The notes: generated from the letters alone by a model not told the origin. 64,000 nucleotides of DNA from Pseudomonas viridiflava (GCF_900580675.1 NZ_UTBG01000186.1:248001-312000), one strand, 5' to 3'; positions 8,695-17,539 are shown, counted from the stretch's first letter. Program-made: numbers and translations.

Positions 8695-9465
8695 ATGACC
8701 ACGAATGTAATCAGCCTGGTGTCCATCGGTGCCCACCCGACGTCCGGCCGGCCACGCCGCGCCGAGCAAGACGCGCGCGCCGTCGAACTGGGCCTGCAAA
8801 TGGCAGGGGATAAGTTGCAGGTGCTGCACGCCGGCGACATCCACGAGCCGACCTTGCGCAGCTACCTGGGCATGGGCTTGCCGCAGTTGCATGTGCTGGA
8901 ACAGCCGGCGGGCAGCGATGCCTTGCCGGTGCTCAGCGACTACCTGCGCGAGGCCGGTGCCCACGTGGTGCTTACCGGCAGCCAGGCGGAAACCGGCGAA
9001 GGCTCGGGCATGCTGCCATTCCTGCTGGCCGAGCAGCTGGGCTGGCCGCTGATCGTCGGGCTGGCGCACGTGGAGTCCATCGACGGCGGCGTGGCTCATG
9101 TGCTGCAAGCCTTGCCCCGTGGTCAGCGGCGCCGCCTGAAAGTGCGCCTGCCGTTTCTGGCGACTGTGGATAACGCCGCGCCCAAGCCACGGCAAAGCGC
9201 CTATGGCCCGGCGCAACGCGGTGAACTCGCGGCGCATGAGGTGGCGATCGAAGAAGATGAGTTATTCACAGGCGCGCTGTTGCAACCGGCCAAGCCTCGG
9301 CCCAAGCGCCTCAAGGTGATCAAGGCCAAGAGCGGCGCTGACCGCATGAAGGCCGCGACGGCCAAGGCCAGCGGCGGCGGAGGGCAGGTGCTCAAGGGGC
9401 TTAGCCCGGAAGACGGTGCCCAAGCCATTCTCAAGCTGCTCATAGAAGAAGGCGTCGTACGCTAA
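8695..9465 (+). CDS. etfB: Electron transfer flavoprotein beta subunit, betaine-cluster type
   Basis: The 256-residue product matches EtfB, with an ISLVSIGAHPTSGRPRRAEQDARAVELGLQ start, a VVLTGSQAETGEGSGMLPFLLAEQLGWP core and a lysine-rich C-terminal arm (PKRLKVIKAKSG). It pairs with the preceding EtfA. Two ATG codons are possible (8689 and 8695); the second sits seven bases after AAGGA and is preferred. It is the last gene of the dimethylglycine operon and is followed by a hairpin with a T run. Confidence 0.88.
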   Translation: MTTNVISLVSIGAHPTSGRPRRAEQDARAVELGLQMAGDKLQVLHAGDIHEPTLRSYLGMGLPQLHVLEQPAGSDALPVLSDYLREAGAHVVLTGSQAETGEGSGMLPFLLAEQLGWPLIVGLAHVESIDGGVAHVLQALPRGQRRRLKVRLPFLATVDNAAPKPRQSAYGPAQRGELAAHEVAIEEDELFTGALLQPAKPRPKRLKVIKAKSGADRMKAATAKASGGGGQVLKGLSPEDGAQAILKLLIEEGVVR

Positions 9466-9471
9466 CAAAAT

Positions 9472-9501
9472 GTGGGACGGGGCTTGCCCCTCCCACTTTT
9501 T
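9472..9501 (+). terminator. Probable intrinsic terminator of the dgc-etf operon
   Basis: The hairpin GTGGGACGGGG-CTTG-CCCCTCCCAC, with one bulged base, is followed by TTTTTACT. It looks like a half-REP turned into a terminator, seven bases after the etfB stop. Confidence 0.75.
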
Positions 9502-9525
9502 ACTCACAATGCCTGTGAGCCTGCA

Positions 9526-9600
9526 TGTGGATAAGATGTTTGCTACCTGCTACAAGCCACGTAGATAAAGGCTTGTAGAGTTTTGTTTAAAAAGTGATCA
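9526..9600 (+). repeat. DnaA-box/hairpin/TGATCA element, copy A
   Basis: A perfect DnaA box (TGTGGATAA, 9526-9534) is followed by a perfect 9-base-pair stem, CTACAAGCC (9550-9558) with GGCTTGTAG (9570-9578), and then TGATCA (9595-9600). Offsets from box start to left arm, left arm to right arm and right arm to TGATCA are 24, 20 and 25. The copy near 44.6 kb has exactly the same offsets. It lies in the gap between the convergent genes etfB and gbcA. Confidence 0.7.
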
Positions 9601-9707
9601 ATTCTGCCTTTTTCCCTCAATATCCCTCTGAAACCCTCGGTTTTACTAATCCGCGCACGGTTTTCCACAGCGCTGCCAAAGTTGCCCCCAAAGTCTGTTG
9701 GCGCTTC

Positions 9708-9771
9708 TGTGGATAAGGTGTTTGCGCTCCTCTGCAGGCTATGAAAACCGTGGCTTGCAGGCTTTTGATCA
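9708..9771 (+). repeat. DnaA-box/hairpin/TGATCA element, copy B
   Basis: A perfect DnaA box lies at 9708-9716. The left arm CTGCAGGCT (9732-9740) starts again 24 bases after the box start, and the right arm GGCTTGCAG (9752-9760) is again 20 bases further. The stem pairs with two G-U type wobbles. TGATCA (9766-9771) follows 14 bases after the right-arm start, an 11-base shortening compared with copy A. A one-mismatch box TTTTCCACA lies just upstream at 9661-9669. Confidence 0.65.
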
Positions 9772-9879
9772 AAAAACAACCAATAGAGGGTAAAACCCCT
9801 GACTTTGAATAAGTCACGGATTTTCTTGAGTTTATTTAGTGATAAACAAGCACTTGCCCACAATTGCTGTGGGTGGCTC

Positions 9880-9944
9880 TGTGGATAAGTTGTTGGGCGA
9901 AGGCTGGAGGGCAGGGCGGTAAAGGGTTGCAAAGGGGTTGATCA
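9880..9944 (+). repeat. DnaA-box/TGATCA element, degenerate copy C
   Basis: A perfect DnaA box (9880-9888) and TGATCA (9939-9944) are present with spacing close to copy B, but the hairpin arms at the matching positions (9904 and 9924) pair poorly. The rest of the 616-base gap 9466-10081 holds only this element family, the terminator and a REPIN; I see no gene in it. Confidence 0.5.
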
Positions 9945-9971
9945 ATTCTTGAACAATGTAGGGATCTAAAA

Positions 9972-10059
9972 GTGGGAGCGGGCTTGCTCGCGAAGGCGGT
10001 GTGTCAGTTGCCAGATGTGCTGGCTGATCCACTTCATTCGCCAGCAAGCCCGCTCCCAC
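9972..10059. repeat. REPIN between etfB and gbcA
   Basis: REP arms GTGGGAGCGGGCTTGCTCGCG (from 9972) and the inverted arm 10037-10059 (one difference) flank a 42-base spacer whose centre (GGTGTGTCAGT) resembles that of the 5401 REPIN. Confidence 0.93.
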
Positions 10060-10081
10060 ATTTTGATCTGTGGTGTAGCCG

Positions 10082-11377
10082 TTATTCGTGTACGGCCACG
10101 CCCTTGAGGTACGGCGCCGGTGCCGCCCCCAGGTTGCTCAGCATGCGTTCGCTGTACCAATCCACAAAGTTGACCACACCAAACTCATAAGTCTTGGAAT
10201 ACGGCCCTGGCTGGTACGCGGTGGAGTTGATGCCGCGCTGGTTCTCTTCGGCCAGGCGACGGTCCTGGTCGTTGGTGGCGTCCCACACCTTGCGCATGCG
10301 CTCGACGTCGTAGTCCACGCCTTCCACCGCGTCCTTGTGCACGATCCACTTGGTGGTGACCATGGTTTCCTGGGCGCTGATCGGCCACACGGTGAATACG
10401 ATGATGTGATCGCCCATGCAGTGGTTCCACGAGTGCGGCAAATGCAGGATGCGCATCGAGCCCAGGTCCGGGTTCTTGATGCGGCCCATCAGCTTGTTGC
10501 AGCCCTGCTTGCCGTCCAGGGTCATCGACACGGTGCCCTTGAGCAGCGGCATGCGCACGATGCGGTTGCGCAGGCCGAAGCTGGCGTGGGCGTAGGGGAT
10601 CTTCTCCGCGTCCCAGGCCGCGGCCGAGGCGGCGACGTGGTCCTTGAAGGCCTGGTCGGCGCGCGGGTCGGTGACGTCGTCCCATTCCAGCAGGGTTTTC
10701 AACAGCTCCGGGTGCGACGCGTTGCAGTGGTAGCACTCGCGGTTGTTTTCCAGCACCAGCTTCCAGTTGGCCTTTTCGAACAAGGTGGTCTGGATCGCCA
10801 CCTTGGTGTTCTCCATGTCGTACGGTTCCATGTAATGGTTCAGCGTCGACAGGAAGTCATCAATCGCCGGCGGGTTTTCCGACAGGCTGATGAAGATGTA
10901 GCCACCGGCGGTCTTCACGTTCACCGGTTTGAGGCCGTATTGCTTCATGTCGAAGTCGGCGCCCATCTCGGTGCCGGCGAACAGCAGGCGGCCGTCCAGC
11001 TCGTAGGTCCACTGGTGGTAGTGGCAGACCAGTTTGGCAACCTTGCCCTTGTCGCTGGTGCACAGGCGCGAGCCACGGTGGCGGCACACGTTGTGGAACG
11101 CATGCACCACACCTTCGGCGCCACGGATCACGATGATCGGGTTCTTGCCCACTTGCAGGGTCAGGTAGTTGCCCTTGGTGGGGATTTCGCAGGTCATGCC
11201 GGCGATCAACCACTCTTTCTGGAAAATCTCCTGCATGTCGATATCGAACAGCCGCTCATCAGAGTAGAACGGCTGCGGCAGCGAAAAGGTGCGCTCGCGC
11301 TCTTGCAGCATTTGCGCGGTGGCCTTGCGTGCGGGTTCCAGCGGATCGCCCAAGCTTAAGGTTGCGGTGACGTCCAT
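10082..11377 (-). CDS. gbcA: Glycine betaine demethylase oxygenase subunit GbcA (Rieske)
   Basis: GbcA is the Rieske non-haem iron monooxygenase that removes one methyl group from glycine betaine, giving dimethylglycine and formaldehyde. The 431-residue protein has the Rieske motif CRHRG...CHYHQW (CxH-x17-CxxH, around residues 95-120) and the mononuclear iron site region NNRECYHCNASHPEL. The start at 11377 gives MDVTATLSLGDPLE and is preceded by GAGGA at good spacing; an ATG 21 bases upstream is less likely. It is divergent from its reductase gene gbcB, across a 282-base control region, as in P. aeruginosa PA5410-PA5411. Confidence 0.94.
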   Translation of the reverse strand: MDVTATLSLGDPLEPARKATAQMLQERERTFSLPQPFYSDERLFDIDMQEIFQKEWLIAGMTCEIPTKGNYLTLQVGKNPIIVIRGAEGVVHAFHNVCRHRGSRLCTSDKGKVAKLVCHYHQWTYELDGRLLFAGTEMGADFDMKQYGLKPVNVKTAGGYIFISLSENPPAIDDFLSTLNHYMEPYDMENTKVAIQTTLFEKANWKLVLENNRECYHCNASHPELLKTLLEWDDVTDPRADQAFKDHVAASAAAWDAEKIPYAHASFGLRNRIVRMPLLKGTVSMTLDGKQGCNKLMGRIKNPDLGSMRILHLPHSWNHCMGDHIIVFTVWPISAQETMVTTKWIVHKDAVEGVDYDVERMRKVWDATNDQDRRLAEENQRGINSTAYQPGPYSKTYEFGVVNFVDWYSERMLSNLGAAPAPYLKGVAVHE

Positions 11378-11659
11378 CGTGTGTGTCCTCATGGCCATTC
11401 TGTGTGGCCGCGATAAGTGGCTGATCAGGTTTGCAGCAAGGCGTAAAGAAAGCGTCGTTGTTGGGAGCGAGTGTGGGGCCGCAGAACAGCAGAACCTTGT
11501 CCATTAACGACATGGCCCACTCTGATCCCGACGCGCAACCCCCGTGGTATGGGGGCTGGTCGCGATAAGTATGTGAATGTCGCAGATAGGTAAATGGGTG
11601 GTTCTCGCGTTACGCAGAATCGCCACCATAAGGCCGAACATCGGCGGTGGAGAATCAGC
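11378..11659. promoter_or_regulatory. Divergent gbcA/gbcB control region with repeated CGCGATAAGT
   Basis: The ten-base word CGCGATAAGT occurs twice, at 11407-11416 and 11561-11570. The second copy, extended TCGCGATAAGT (11560-11570), has a near direct repeat TCGCAGATAGGT (11580-11591) exactly 20 bases further on. Direct half-sites two helical turns apart are typical for AraC-family activators. In pseudomonads the AraC-type regulator GbdR activates gbcA and gbcB, so these are candidate GbdR sites. No GbdR gene is in the window. Confidence 0.45.
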
Positions 11660-12760
11660 ATGTCCAACAGCTTCCTGAACCCGGTAACTACCCAGACCTG
11701 GGCCAATGGTCGGCACATCGTCCGTTGCGTCAAAGTCATCCAGGAAACCTGGGACGTGCGCACCTTCTGCTTTATGGCCGACCAGCCGATCCTGTTCTTT
11801 TTCAAGCCGGGGCAGTTCGTCACCCTGGAGCTGGAAATCGAAGGCCAGCCGATCATGCGCTCCTACACGATTTCCAGCTCACCGTCGGTGCCTTACAGCT
11901 TCTCGGTGACCATCAAGCGCGTGCCGGGCGGCAAGGTCTCCAACTGGCTGCACGACACCCTGCACGAAGGCCAGGAGCTGGCGGTGCACGGGCCGGTCGG
12001 GCTGTTCAATGCCATCGACTTCAGCAACCCGAAAGTGCTGTACCTCAGCGGCGGCGTCGGCATTACGCCGGTGATGTCCATGGCGCGCTGGTATTACGAC
12101 ACCAACGCCAACGTCGACATGACGTTTATCCACAGCGCGCGCTCGCCCAAAGACATCATCTACCACCGCGAGCTGGAGCACATGGCCTCGCGGATCGACA
12201 ACTTCAGCCTGCACCTGATCTGTGAAAAACACGGCCTGGGCGAGCCCTGGGCCGGTTATCGCGGCTACCTGAACCACAAGATGCTCGAACTGATGGTGCC
12301 GGACTTCCTCGAGCGCGAAGTGTTCTGCTGCGGCCCTACGCCATACATGAACGCGGTGAAGCGCCTGCTGGAAGCGGCCGGGTTCGACATGACGCGTTAT
12401 CACGAGGAATCTTTCGGCGCCACGCCACCGGAAGCGCGTGCCGATGCGGTTGAGCAGGCAGAGCAAGCGGCCGACGCGCCGGAAATCGACCTGGCGGATC
12501 TGCATCAGGTGGAATTTATCGCCTCGGGCAAGAGTATTCGCGTGGCGCCGGGCGAAACCGTGCATGCGGCGGCGGCCAAGCTTGGCCTGCTGATCCCGAA
12601 AGCCTGCGGCATGGGCATCTGCGGCACGTGCAAGGTGATGAAGCTGGGCGGGGAGGTCGAGATGGAGCACAACGGCGGGATTACCGAGGAAGACGAGGCC
12701 GAAGGCTACATCCTGTCGTGCTGCAGTGTGCCGAAGGGTGATGTGCGTATCGAGTTCTGA
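11660..12760 (+). CDS. gbcB: Glycine betaine demethylase reductase subunit GbcB
   Basis: GbcB supplies electrons from NAD(P)H to the GbcA Rieske centre. The 366-residue protein has an FAD-binding ferredoxin-reductase domain (RSYTISSSP around residues 78-86), an NAD(P) domain (LSGGVGITPVMSM, CCGPTPYM) and a C-terminal plant-type [2Fe-2S] domain (CGMGICGTC with a distant CC near the end). It starts at an ATG after GGTGGAGA; the longer frame upstream is not needed. It is transcribed away from gbcA. Confidence 0.94.
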   Translation: MSNSFLNPVTTQTWANGRHIVRCVKVIQETWDVRTFCFMADQPILFFFKPGQFVTLELEIEGQPIMRSYTISSSPSVPYSFSVTIKRVPGGKVSNWLHDTLHEGQELAVHGPVGLFNAIDFSNPKVLYLSGGVGITPVMSMARWYYDTNANVDMTFIHSARSPKDIIYHRELEHMASRIDNFSLHLICEKHGLGEPWAGYRGYLNHKMLELMVPDFLEREVFCCGPTPYMNAVKRLLEAAGFDMTRYHEESFGATPPEARADAVEQAEQAADAPEIDLADLHQVEFIASGKSIRVAPGETVHAAAAKLGLLIPKACGMGICGTCKVMKLGGEVEMEHNGGITEEDEAEGYILSCCSVPKGDVRIEF

Positions 12761-12775
12761 TAGACCGAGTGGGCC

Positions 12776-12849
12776 GCATCGCAGGCAAGCCAGCTCCCAC
12801 ATTTGAATGTATTTACACATCAAAATGTGGGAGCGGGCTTGCCCGCGAT
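12776..12849. repeat. Inverted pair of REP sequences of mixed type
   Basis: The arm GCATCGCAGGCAAGCCAGCTC (from 12776 to 12800) and the opposite arm of the GTGGGAGCGGGCTTGCCCGCG type (12827-12849) lie between the convergent genes gbcB and the threonine aldolase gene. Confidence 0.9.
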
Positions 12850-12871
12850 TGGCTGCGAAGCAGCCTGAAAA

Positions 12872-13912
12872 TCAGGCGCCCATGACTTCGCGGATGTCTG
12901 CCGCCAATTCCCGCACACGCTCTTCCTCGGTGTCCCACGCACACATGAACCGCGCGCCGCCTTTGCCGATGAAGGTGTAGAAGCGCCAGCCCTTGGCCGT
13001 CAGCGCTTCGATGGCCGCTTCCGAGAGCTGCAGGAACACGCCGTTGGCCTGCACCGGGAACATCAATTCCACACCTGGAATGTCGGCCACCAGGCTGCTC
13101 AGCAATTGCGCGCAGCGGTTGGCGTGGCGGGCGTGTTTGAGCCACGCGTCGTTTTCCAGCAAGCCGACCCAGGGGGCGGACAGGAAGCGCATCTTCGACG
13201 CCAGTTGGCCGGCCTGTTTGCAGCGGTAATCGAAGTCTTCAGCCAGTTTGTGGTTGAAGAACAGGATTGCTTCGCCCACCGCCATGCCGTTCTTGGTGCC
13301 GCCAAAGCACAGCACGTCGACCCCGGCTTTCCAGGTCAGGTCGGCCGGCGAGCAGCCGAGGAACGCGCAGGCGTTGGAGAAGCGCGCGCCGTCCATGTGC
13401 AGGTTCAGGCCCAGCTCCTTGCAGGTGGCGCTGATGGCGCGGATTTCTTCCGGGGTGTACACGCTGCCGACTTCGGTGGCCTGGGTCAGGGTGACCACGC
13501 GCGGCTTGGGGTAGTGGATATCCTGGCGCTTGAGGGCTATTTCGCGGATCGATTCCGGGGTCAGCTTGCCGTTTTCGGTGCGTGCGGTGAGCAGCTTCGA
13601 GCCATTGGAGAAAAATTCCGGCGCGCCGCATTCGTCGGTTTCGACGTGGGCGGTTTCCGAACAAATCACGCTATGGTAGCTCTGGCACAGGGAGGACAGC
13701 GCCAGGGAGTTGGCTGCCGTGCCGTTGAAGGCGAAGAACACTTCGCAGTCGGTTTCGAACAAGTTGCGGAAACCGTCGGCGGCGCGGTGGGTCCATTCAT
13801 CATCGCCGTAGGCGCGCTGGTGGCCCTGGTTGGCTTGTTCCATGGCGGCCCAGGCTTCCGGGCAGATGCCGGAATAGTTGTCACTGGCGAATTGTTGGCT
13901 CTTGTCGGTCAT
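12872..13912 (-). CDS. ltaE: Low-specificity L-threonine aldolase
   Basis: The PLP enzyme cleaves L-threonine or allo-threonine to glycine and acetaldehyde, or runs in reverse. The 346-residue protein has the fold-type I aldolase pattern, with HMDGARFSNA and the PLP lysine K207 in FGGTKNGMAVGEA. The start at 13912 gives MTDKSQQFASDNYSG after AGGAATGGGCC; the frame upstream to 14359 is only an antisense artefact over the TraX-like gene. A glycine-linked enzyme next to betaine-to-glycine genes fits the pathway and matches PA5413. Confidence 0.92.
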   Translation of the reverse strand: MTDKSQQFASDNYSGICPEAWAAMEQANQGHQRAYGDDEWTHRAADGFRNLFETDCEVFFAFNGTAANSLALSSLCQSYHSVICSETAHVETDECGAPEFFSNGSKLLTARTENGKLTPESIREIALKRQDIHYPKPRVVTLTQATEVGSVYTPEEIRAISATCKELGLNLHMDGARFSNACAFLGCSPADLTWKAGVDVLCFGGTKNGMAVGEAILFFNHKLAEDFDYRCKQAGQLASKMRFLSAPWVGLLENDAWLKHARHANRCAQLLSSLVADIPGVELMFPVQANGVFLQLSEAAIEALTAKGWRFYTFIGKGGARFMCAWDTEEERVRELAADIREVMGA

Positions 13913-14002
13913 GGCCCATTCCTGTGGTCGATGTTGGTGCGCACTGTACCCAAGATTGTAAGGAGGGCGCACGCACTGTAAATGCAAAGTCACTGGGGAA
14001 TT

Positions 14003-14731
14003 ATGCACGGTACTGAAACGATTCCTGTCGGACGCGTCCGCGATGGCGCTTTGGATTTGCTCAAGTGGCTGGCGCTGCTGAGCATGGTGCTGGACCACCT
14101 GCGCTATGTCGGCCTGAGCCTCGATGGCCTGTATGTGCCGGGGCGCCTGGCATTCCCGTGGTTCTGCCTGGCGATTGCGGCCAACCTGCATCGGGTCAGA
14201 AACGCCCCCGTGAGCGGCCAGTGGCGTTACCTCGGCTGGCTGGCGCTGTTCAGTGTGATCAGCGAAGTGCCGTATCGGCTGTTTATCGACGATGCCGACA
14301 CATTGAACGTGCTGCCGACTCTGGCGCTGGGCCTGCTCGTTGCCAGAGGATGGCAGCAAAAGGCGATTTTTGATCGAGGATTGGCGTTAATCGCGCTCAT
14401 GCTTGGCGCGGTGTTTTCCACTCAGCTGATGTTCGGGTTTTTCGGTGTATTGCTGCCGCTGGCAATGCTGCTGGTGTTCAGTCGGCCATGGTATTTCAGC
14501 GTGTTGCCGGGGTTGGTCTGCGTGGCAGCTAATCAGTGGCAGATTTTGCTCAACAGCGGCTCGATTGTGGCGCTGACCGGGTTGGCCGCCTGCCTGATTG
14601 CGCCATTGGCCGGATTGGTCTTGTTGCGACATGCCAAAAACGTCTCGCCGCCAGCCATGCGCCGCTGGGCGTATGCGCTCTATCCTCTGCATTTTCTGCT
14701 GCTGCTACTCGTGCGCCAGATCATCGCCTAA
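14003..14731 (+). CDS. TraX family integral membrane protein
   Basis: The 242-residue protein has about seven to eight hydrophobic segments from residue 20 on (LLKWLALLSMVLDHLRYVG) and a WFCLAIAANLHR motif. These mark the TraX family, an acyltransferase-3-like fold named after the F-plasmid protein that acetylates pilin. Its chromosomal role in Pseudomonas is unknown. The start at 14003 follows CTGGGGA; the ATG at 13982 has no ribosome site. It is divergent from the aldolase gene and stands before glyA1, as PA5414 does. Confidence 0.8.
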   Translation: MHGTETIPVGRVRDGALDLLKWLALLSMVLDHLRYVGLSLDGLYVPGRLAFPWFCLAIAANLHRVRNAPVSGQWRYLGWLALFSVISEVPYRLFIDDADTLNVLPTLALGLLVARGWQQKAIFDRGLALIALMLGAVFSTQLMFGFFGVLLPLAMLLVFSRPWYFSVLPGLVCVAANQWQILLNSGSIVALTGLAACLIAPLAGLVLLRHAKNVSPPAMRRWAYALYPLHFLLLLLVRQIIA

Positions 14732-14736
14732 CCCCT

Positions 14737-14837
14737 GTGGGAGCTGGCTTGTGTGGGAGCTGGCTTGCCTGCGATGGAATCAACTCGATCCAACTGACAC
14801 ACCGAGTCGCCTGCATCGCAGGCAAGCCAGCTCCCAC
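14737..14837. repeat. REPIN with a duplicated 5' piece
   Basis: A partial REP GTGGGAGCTGGCTT (14737-14750) is followed directly by a full REP (14753-14775) and its inverted copy (14815-14837). The extra short piece looks like a slippage or recombination product. A further degenerate piece, CAAGCCCATTCCCAC, follows to about 14853. Confidence 0.9.
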
Positions 14838-14997
14838 ACAAGCCCATTCCCACATTTGTTTCGGTGTTGTTCACGCTATGTCGTAAACGCACCTTTGCGT
14901 GGCGTCCGTAGGCATTTGACCTGTCTGCGCCAGCCCTACCATCGCATCAAAGGGCCCTGCACGGGCCTCAACAATACGAAAGGCTGGGAGAGACGCG

Positions 14998-16251
14998 ATG
15001 TTCAGCAAAAAAGACCAGATCCAGGGATATGACGACGCACTGCTGGCGGCGATGAATGCCGAAGAGCAGCGTCAGGAAGATCATATCGAGCTGATCGCGT
15101 CGGAGAACTACACCAGCAAACGCGTGATGGAAGCTCAGGGCAGCGGCCTCACCAACAAATACGCCGAAGGCTACCCGGGCAAGCGCTACTACGGCGGCTG
15201 CGAGCATGTGGACAAGGTTGAAGCCCTGGCCATCGAGCGCGCCAAGCAGCTGTTCGGCGCCGATTACGCCAACGTGCAGCCGCATTCCGGTTCGTCCGCC
15301 AACAGTGCGGTGTACCTGGCGCTGATCAATGCCGGCGACACCATCCTCGGCATGAGCCTGGCTCACGGCGGCCACCTGACCCACGGCGCCAAAGTGTCGT
15401 CCTCGGGCAAGCTGTACAACGCGGTGCAGTACGGCATCAACACCGACACCGGCCTGATCGACTACGACGAAGTCGAACGCCTGGCCGTCGAGCACAAGCC
15501 GAAAATGGTCGTCGCGGGTTTCTCCGCCTACTCCAAGACCCTGGATTTCCCACGCTTTCGCGCGATTGCCGACAAGGTTGGCGCACTGCTGTTCGTCGAC
15601 ATGGCCCACGTCGCCGGCCTGGTCGCCGCCGGCCTGTACCCGAACCCGCTGCCGTACGCCGACGTGGTCACCACCACCACCCACAAGACCCTGCGCGGCC
15701 CGCGTGGCGGTTTGATCCTGGCCAAGGCCAACGAAGAGATTGAGAAAAAACTCAATTCCGCGGTGTTCCCCGGCGCCCAGGGCGGCCCGCTGATGCACGT
15801 GATCGCCGGCAAGGCGGTGTGCTTCAAGGAAGCGGCGGAGCCCGGCTTCAAGGTTTATCAGCAACAAGTGATCGACAACGCCCAGGCCATGGCCGACGTG
15901 TTCATCAAGCGTGGTTATGACGTGGTCTCCGGCGGCACCGACAACCACCTGTTCCTGGTCAGCCTGATCCGCCAGGGCCTCACCGGCAAAGACGCGGACG
16001 CCGCCCTCGGTCGCGCCCACATCACCGTCAACAAAAACGCCGTGCCGAATGACCCGCAGTCACCGTTCGTGACCTCGGGCCTGCGCATCGGCACCCCGGC
16101 GGTGACCACGCGCGGTTTCAAAGTGCCGCAGTGCATCGAATTGGCCGGCTGGATCTGCGACATCCTCGACAACCTCGGCGACGCCGACGTCGAGGCCAAC
16201 GTGGCCAAGCACGTGTCTGCCCTGTGCGCTGATTTCCCGGTTTATCGCTGA
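14998..16251 (+). CDS. glyA: Serine hydroxymethyltransferase GlyA1
   Basis: This PLP enzyme interconverts glycine plus methylene-THF with serine. It removes the glycine and C1 units made by sarcosine oxidase. The 417-residue length is normal. HSGSSAN near residue 98 and the PLP lysine K230 in [14 protein letters not shown] are seen. The start ATG has GGGAGAGACGCG before it. The sox genes follow after 22 bases, so glyA1-soxBDAG-purU is one catabolic unit, distinct from a housekeeping glyA. The 260-base upstream gap holds a REPIN and presumably the promoter. Confidence 0.96.
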   Translation: MFSKKDQIQGYDDALLAAMNAEEQRQEDHIELIASENYTSKRVMEAQGSGLTNKYAEGYPGKRYYGGCEHVDKVEALAIERAKQLFGADYANVQPHSGSSANSAVYLALINAGDTILGMSLAHGGHLTHGAKVSSSGKLYNAVQYGINTDTGLIDYDEVERLAVEHKPKMVVAGFSAYSKTLDFPRFRAIADKVGALLFVDMAHVAGLVAAGLYPNPLPYADVVTTTTHKTLRGPRGGLILAKANEEIEKKLNSAVFPGAQGGPLMHVIAGKAVCFKEAAEPGFKVYQQQVIDNAQAMADVFIKRGYDVVSGGTDNHLFLVSLIRQGLTGKDADAALGRAHITVNKNAVPNDPQSPFVTSGLRIGTPAVTTRGFKVPQCIELAGWICDILDNLGDADVEANVAKHVSALCADFPVYR

Positions 16252-16273
16252 GCGCGGTTTTGGAGTAATGACT

Positions 16274-17524
16274 ATGCAACGCTACTCGGGCTTCGGCCTC
16301 TTCAAGCACTCCCTCAGCCACCACGAAAATTGGCAGAAGATGTGGCGCACGCCGACCCCTAAAAAGGTCTACGACGTGGTCATCGTCGGCGGCGGCGGGC
16401 ATGGTCTGGCGACGGCTTACTACCTGGCGAAAGAGCACGGCATCACCAACGTGGCCGTGGTCGAGAAAGGCTGGCTGGGCGGCGGTAACACCGCGCGCAA
16501 CACCACCATCGTGCGTTCCAACTACCTCTGGGACGAGTCGGCGCACCTGTACGAACACGCGATGAAGCTCTGGGAAGGTTTGTCCCAGGACCTGAACTAC
16601 AACGTGATGTTCTCCCAGCGCGGCGTCTACAACCTGTGCCACACCCTGCAGGACATTCGTGATTCCGAGCGTCGCGTCAGCGCCAACCGCCTCAATGGCG
16701 TCGACGGCGAACTGCTCAACGCCAAACAGGTTGCCGACGAGATCCCGTACCTCGACTGCTCGAAAAACACCCGCTACCCGGTGCTCGGCGCCACCGTGCA
16801 ACGGCGCGGCGGCGTGGCTCGTCACGATGCCGTGGCCTGGGGCTTTGCCCGCGCGGCGGACGCACTCGGTGTGGACCTGATCCAGCAGACCGAAGTGATC
16901 GGCTTCCGCAAGGAAAACGGCGTGTGCATCGGCGTGGAAACCAACAAGGGCTTCATCGGCGCCAAGCGCGTCGGTGTGGTCACAGCGGGTAACTCCGGCC
17001 ATATGGCTTCGCTGGCCGGCTTCCGCCTGCCGATCGAATCCCACCCGCTGCAAGCGCTCGTGTCCGAGCCGATCAAGCCGATTATCGACAGCGTGATCAT
17101 GTCCAACGCCGTGCACGGTTACATCAGCCAGTCCGACAAGGGCGACCTGGTGATCGGCGCCGGTATCGACGGCTACAACGGCTACGGCCAGCGCGGCTCG
17201 TACCCGGTGATCGAACACACCATCCAGGCCATCGTCGAGATGTTCCCCGTGCTGTCGCGCGTACGCATGAACCGCCAGTGGGGCGGCATCGTCGACACCA
17301 CGCCGGATGCGTGCCCGATCATCTCCAAGACGCCAGTGCCGAACATGTTCTTCAACTGCGGTTGGGGCACCGGTGGCTTCAAGGCCACGCCGGGCTCAGG
17401 CAACGTGTTTGCCGCGAGCCTCGCCAAGGGTGAAATGCACCCATTGGCCGCGCCTTTCTCCATCGACCGTTTCCACAACGGTGCGTTGATCGACGAACAC
17501 GGCGCCGCGGCCGTCGCCCACTAA
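16274..17524 (+). CDS. soxB: Sarcosine oxidase beta subunit
   Basis: SoxB is the FAD/FMN-binding catalytic subunit of heterotetrameric sarcosine oxidase, which converts sarcosine to glycine and methylene-THF with formation of H2O2. The 416-residue protein has the dinucleotide motif [15 protein letters not shown] (about residues 36-50) and [13 protein letters not shown], which holds the histidine expected to bind FMN covalently. ATG 16274 is chosen over ATG 16268 because GGAG lies eight bases upstream of the former and only two bases from the latter. Confidence 0.95.
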   Translation: MQRYSGFGLFKHSLSHHENWQKMWRTPTPKKVYDVVIVGGGGHGLATAYYLAKEHGITNVAVVEKGWLGGGNTARNTTIVRSNYLWDESAHLYEHAMKLWEGLSQDLNYNVMFSQRGVYNLCHTLQDIRDSERRVSANRLNGVDGELLNAKQVADEIPYLDCSKNTRYPVLGATVQRRGGVARHDAVAWGFARAADALGVDLIQQTEVIGFRKENGVCIGVETNKGFIGAKRVGVVTAGNSGHMASLAGFRLPIESHPLQALVSEPIKPIIDSVIMSNAVHGYISQSDKGDLVIGAGIDGYNGYGQRGSYPVIEHTIQAIVEMFPVLSRVRMNRQWGGIVDTTPDACPIISKTPVPNMFFNCGWGTGGFKATPGSGNVFAASLAKGEMHPLAAPFSIDRFHNGALIDEHGAAAVAH

Positions 17525-17539
17525 CAGGAGAAATTCCCT

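Noticed and set aside
9661-9669. TTTTCCACA as a further perfect DnaA box
   Set aside because: It has one mismatch to the TTATNCACA consensus; mentioned only as a weak site.
14003-14359. Extension of the threonine aldolase frame to 14359
   Set aside because: The added part runs antisense through the TraX-like gene; the ribosome site and the family N-terminus place the start at 13912.
14838-14997. Glycine riboswitch upstream of glyA1
   Set aside because: Only a short GGGCCC/GGGCC hairpin near 14952 is visible and no conserved glycine-aptamer blocks could be found.
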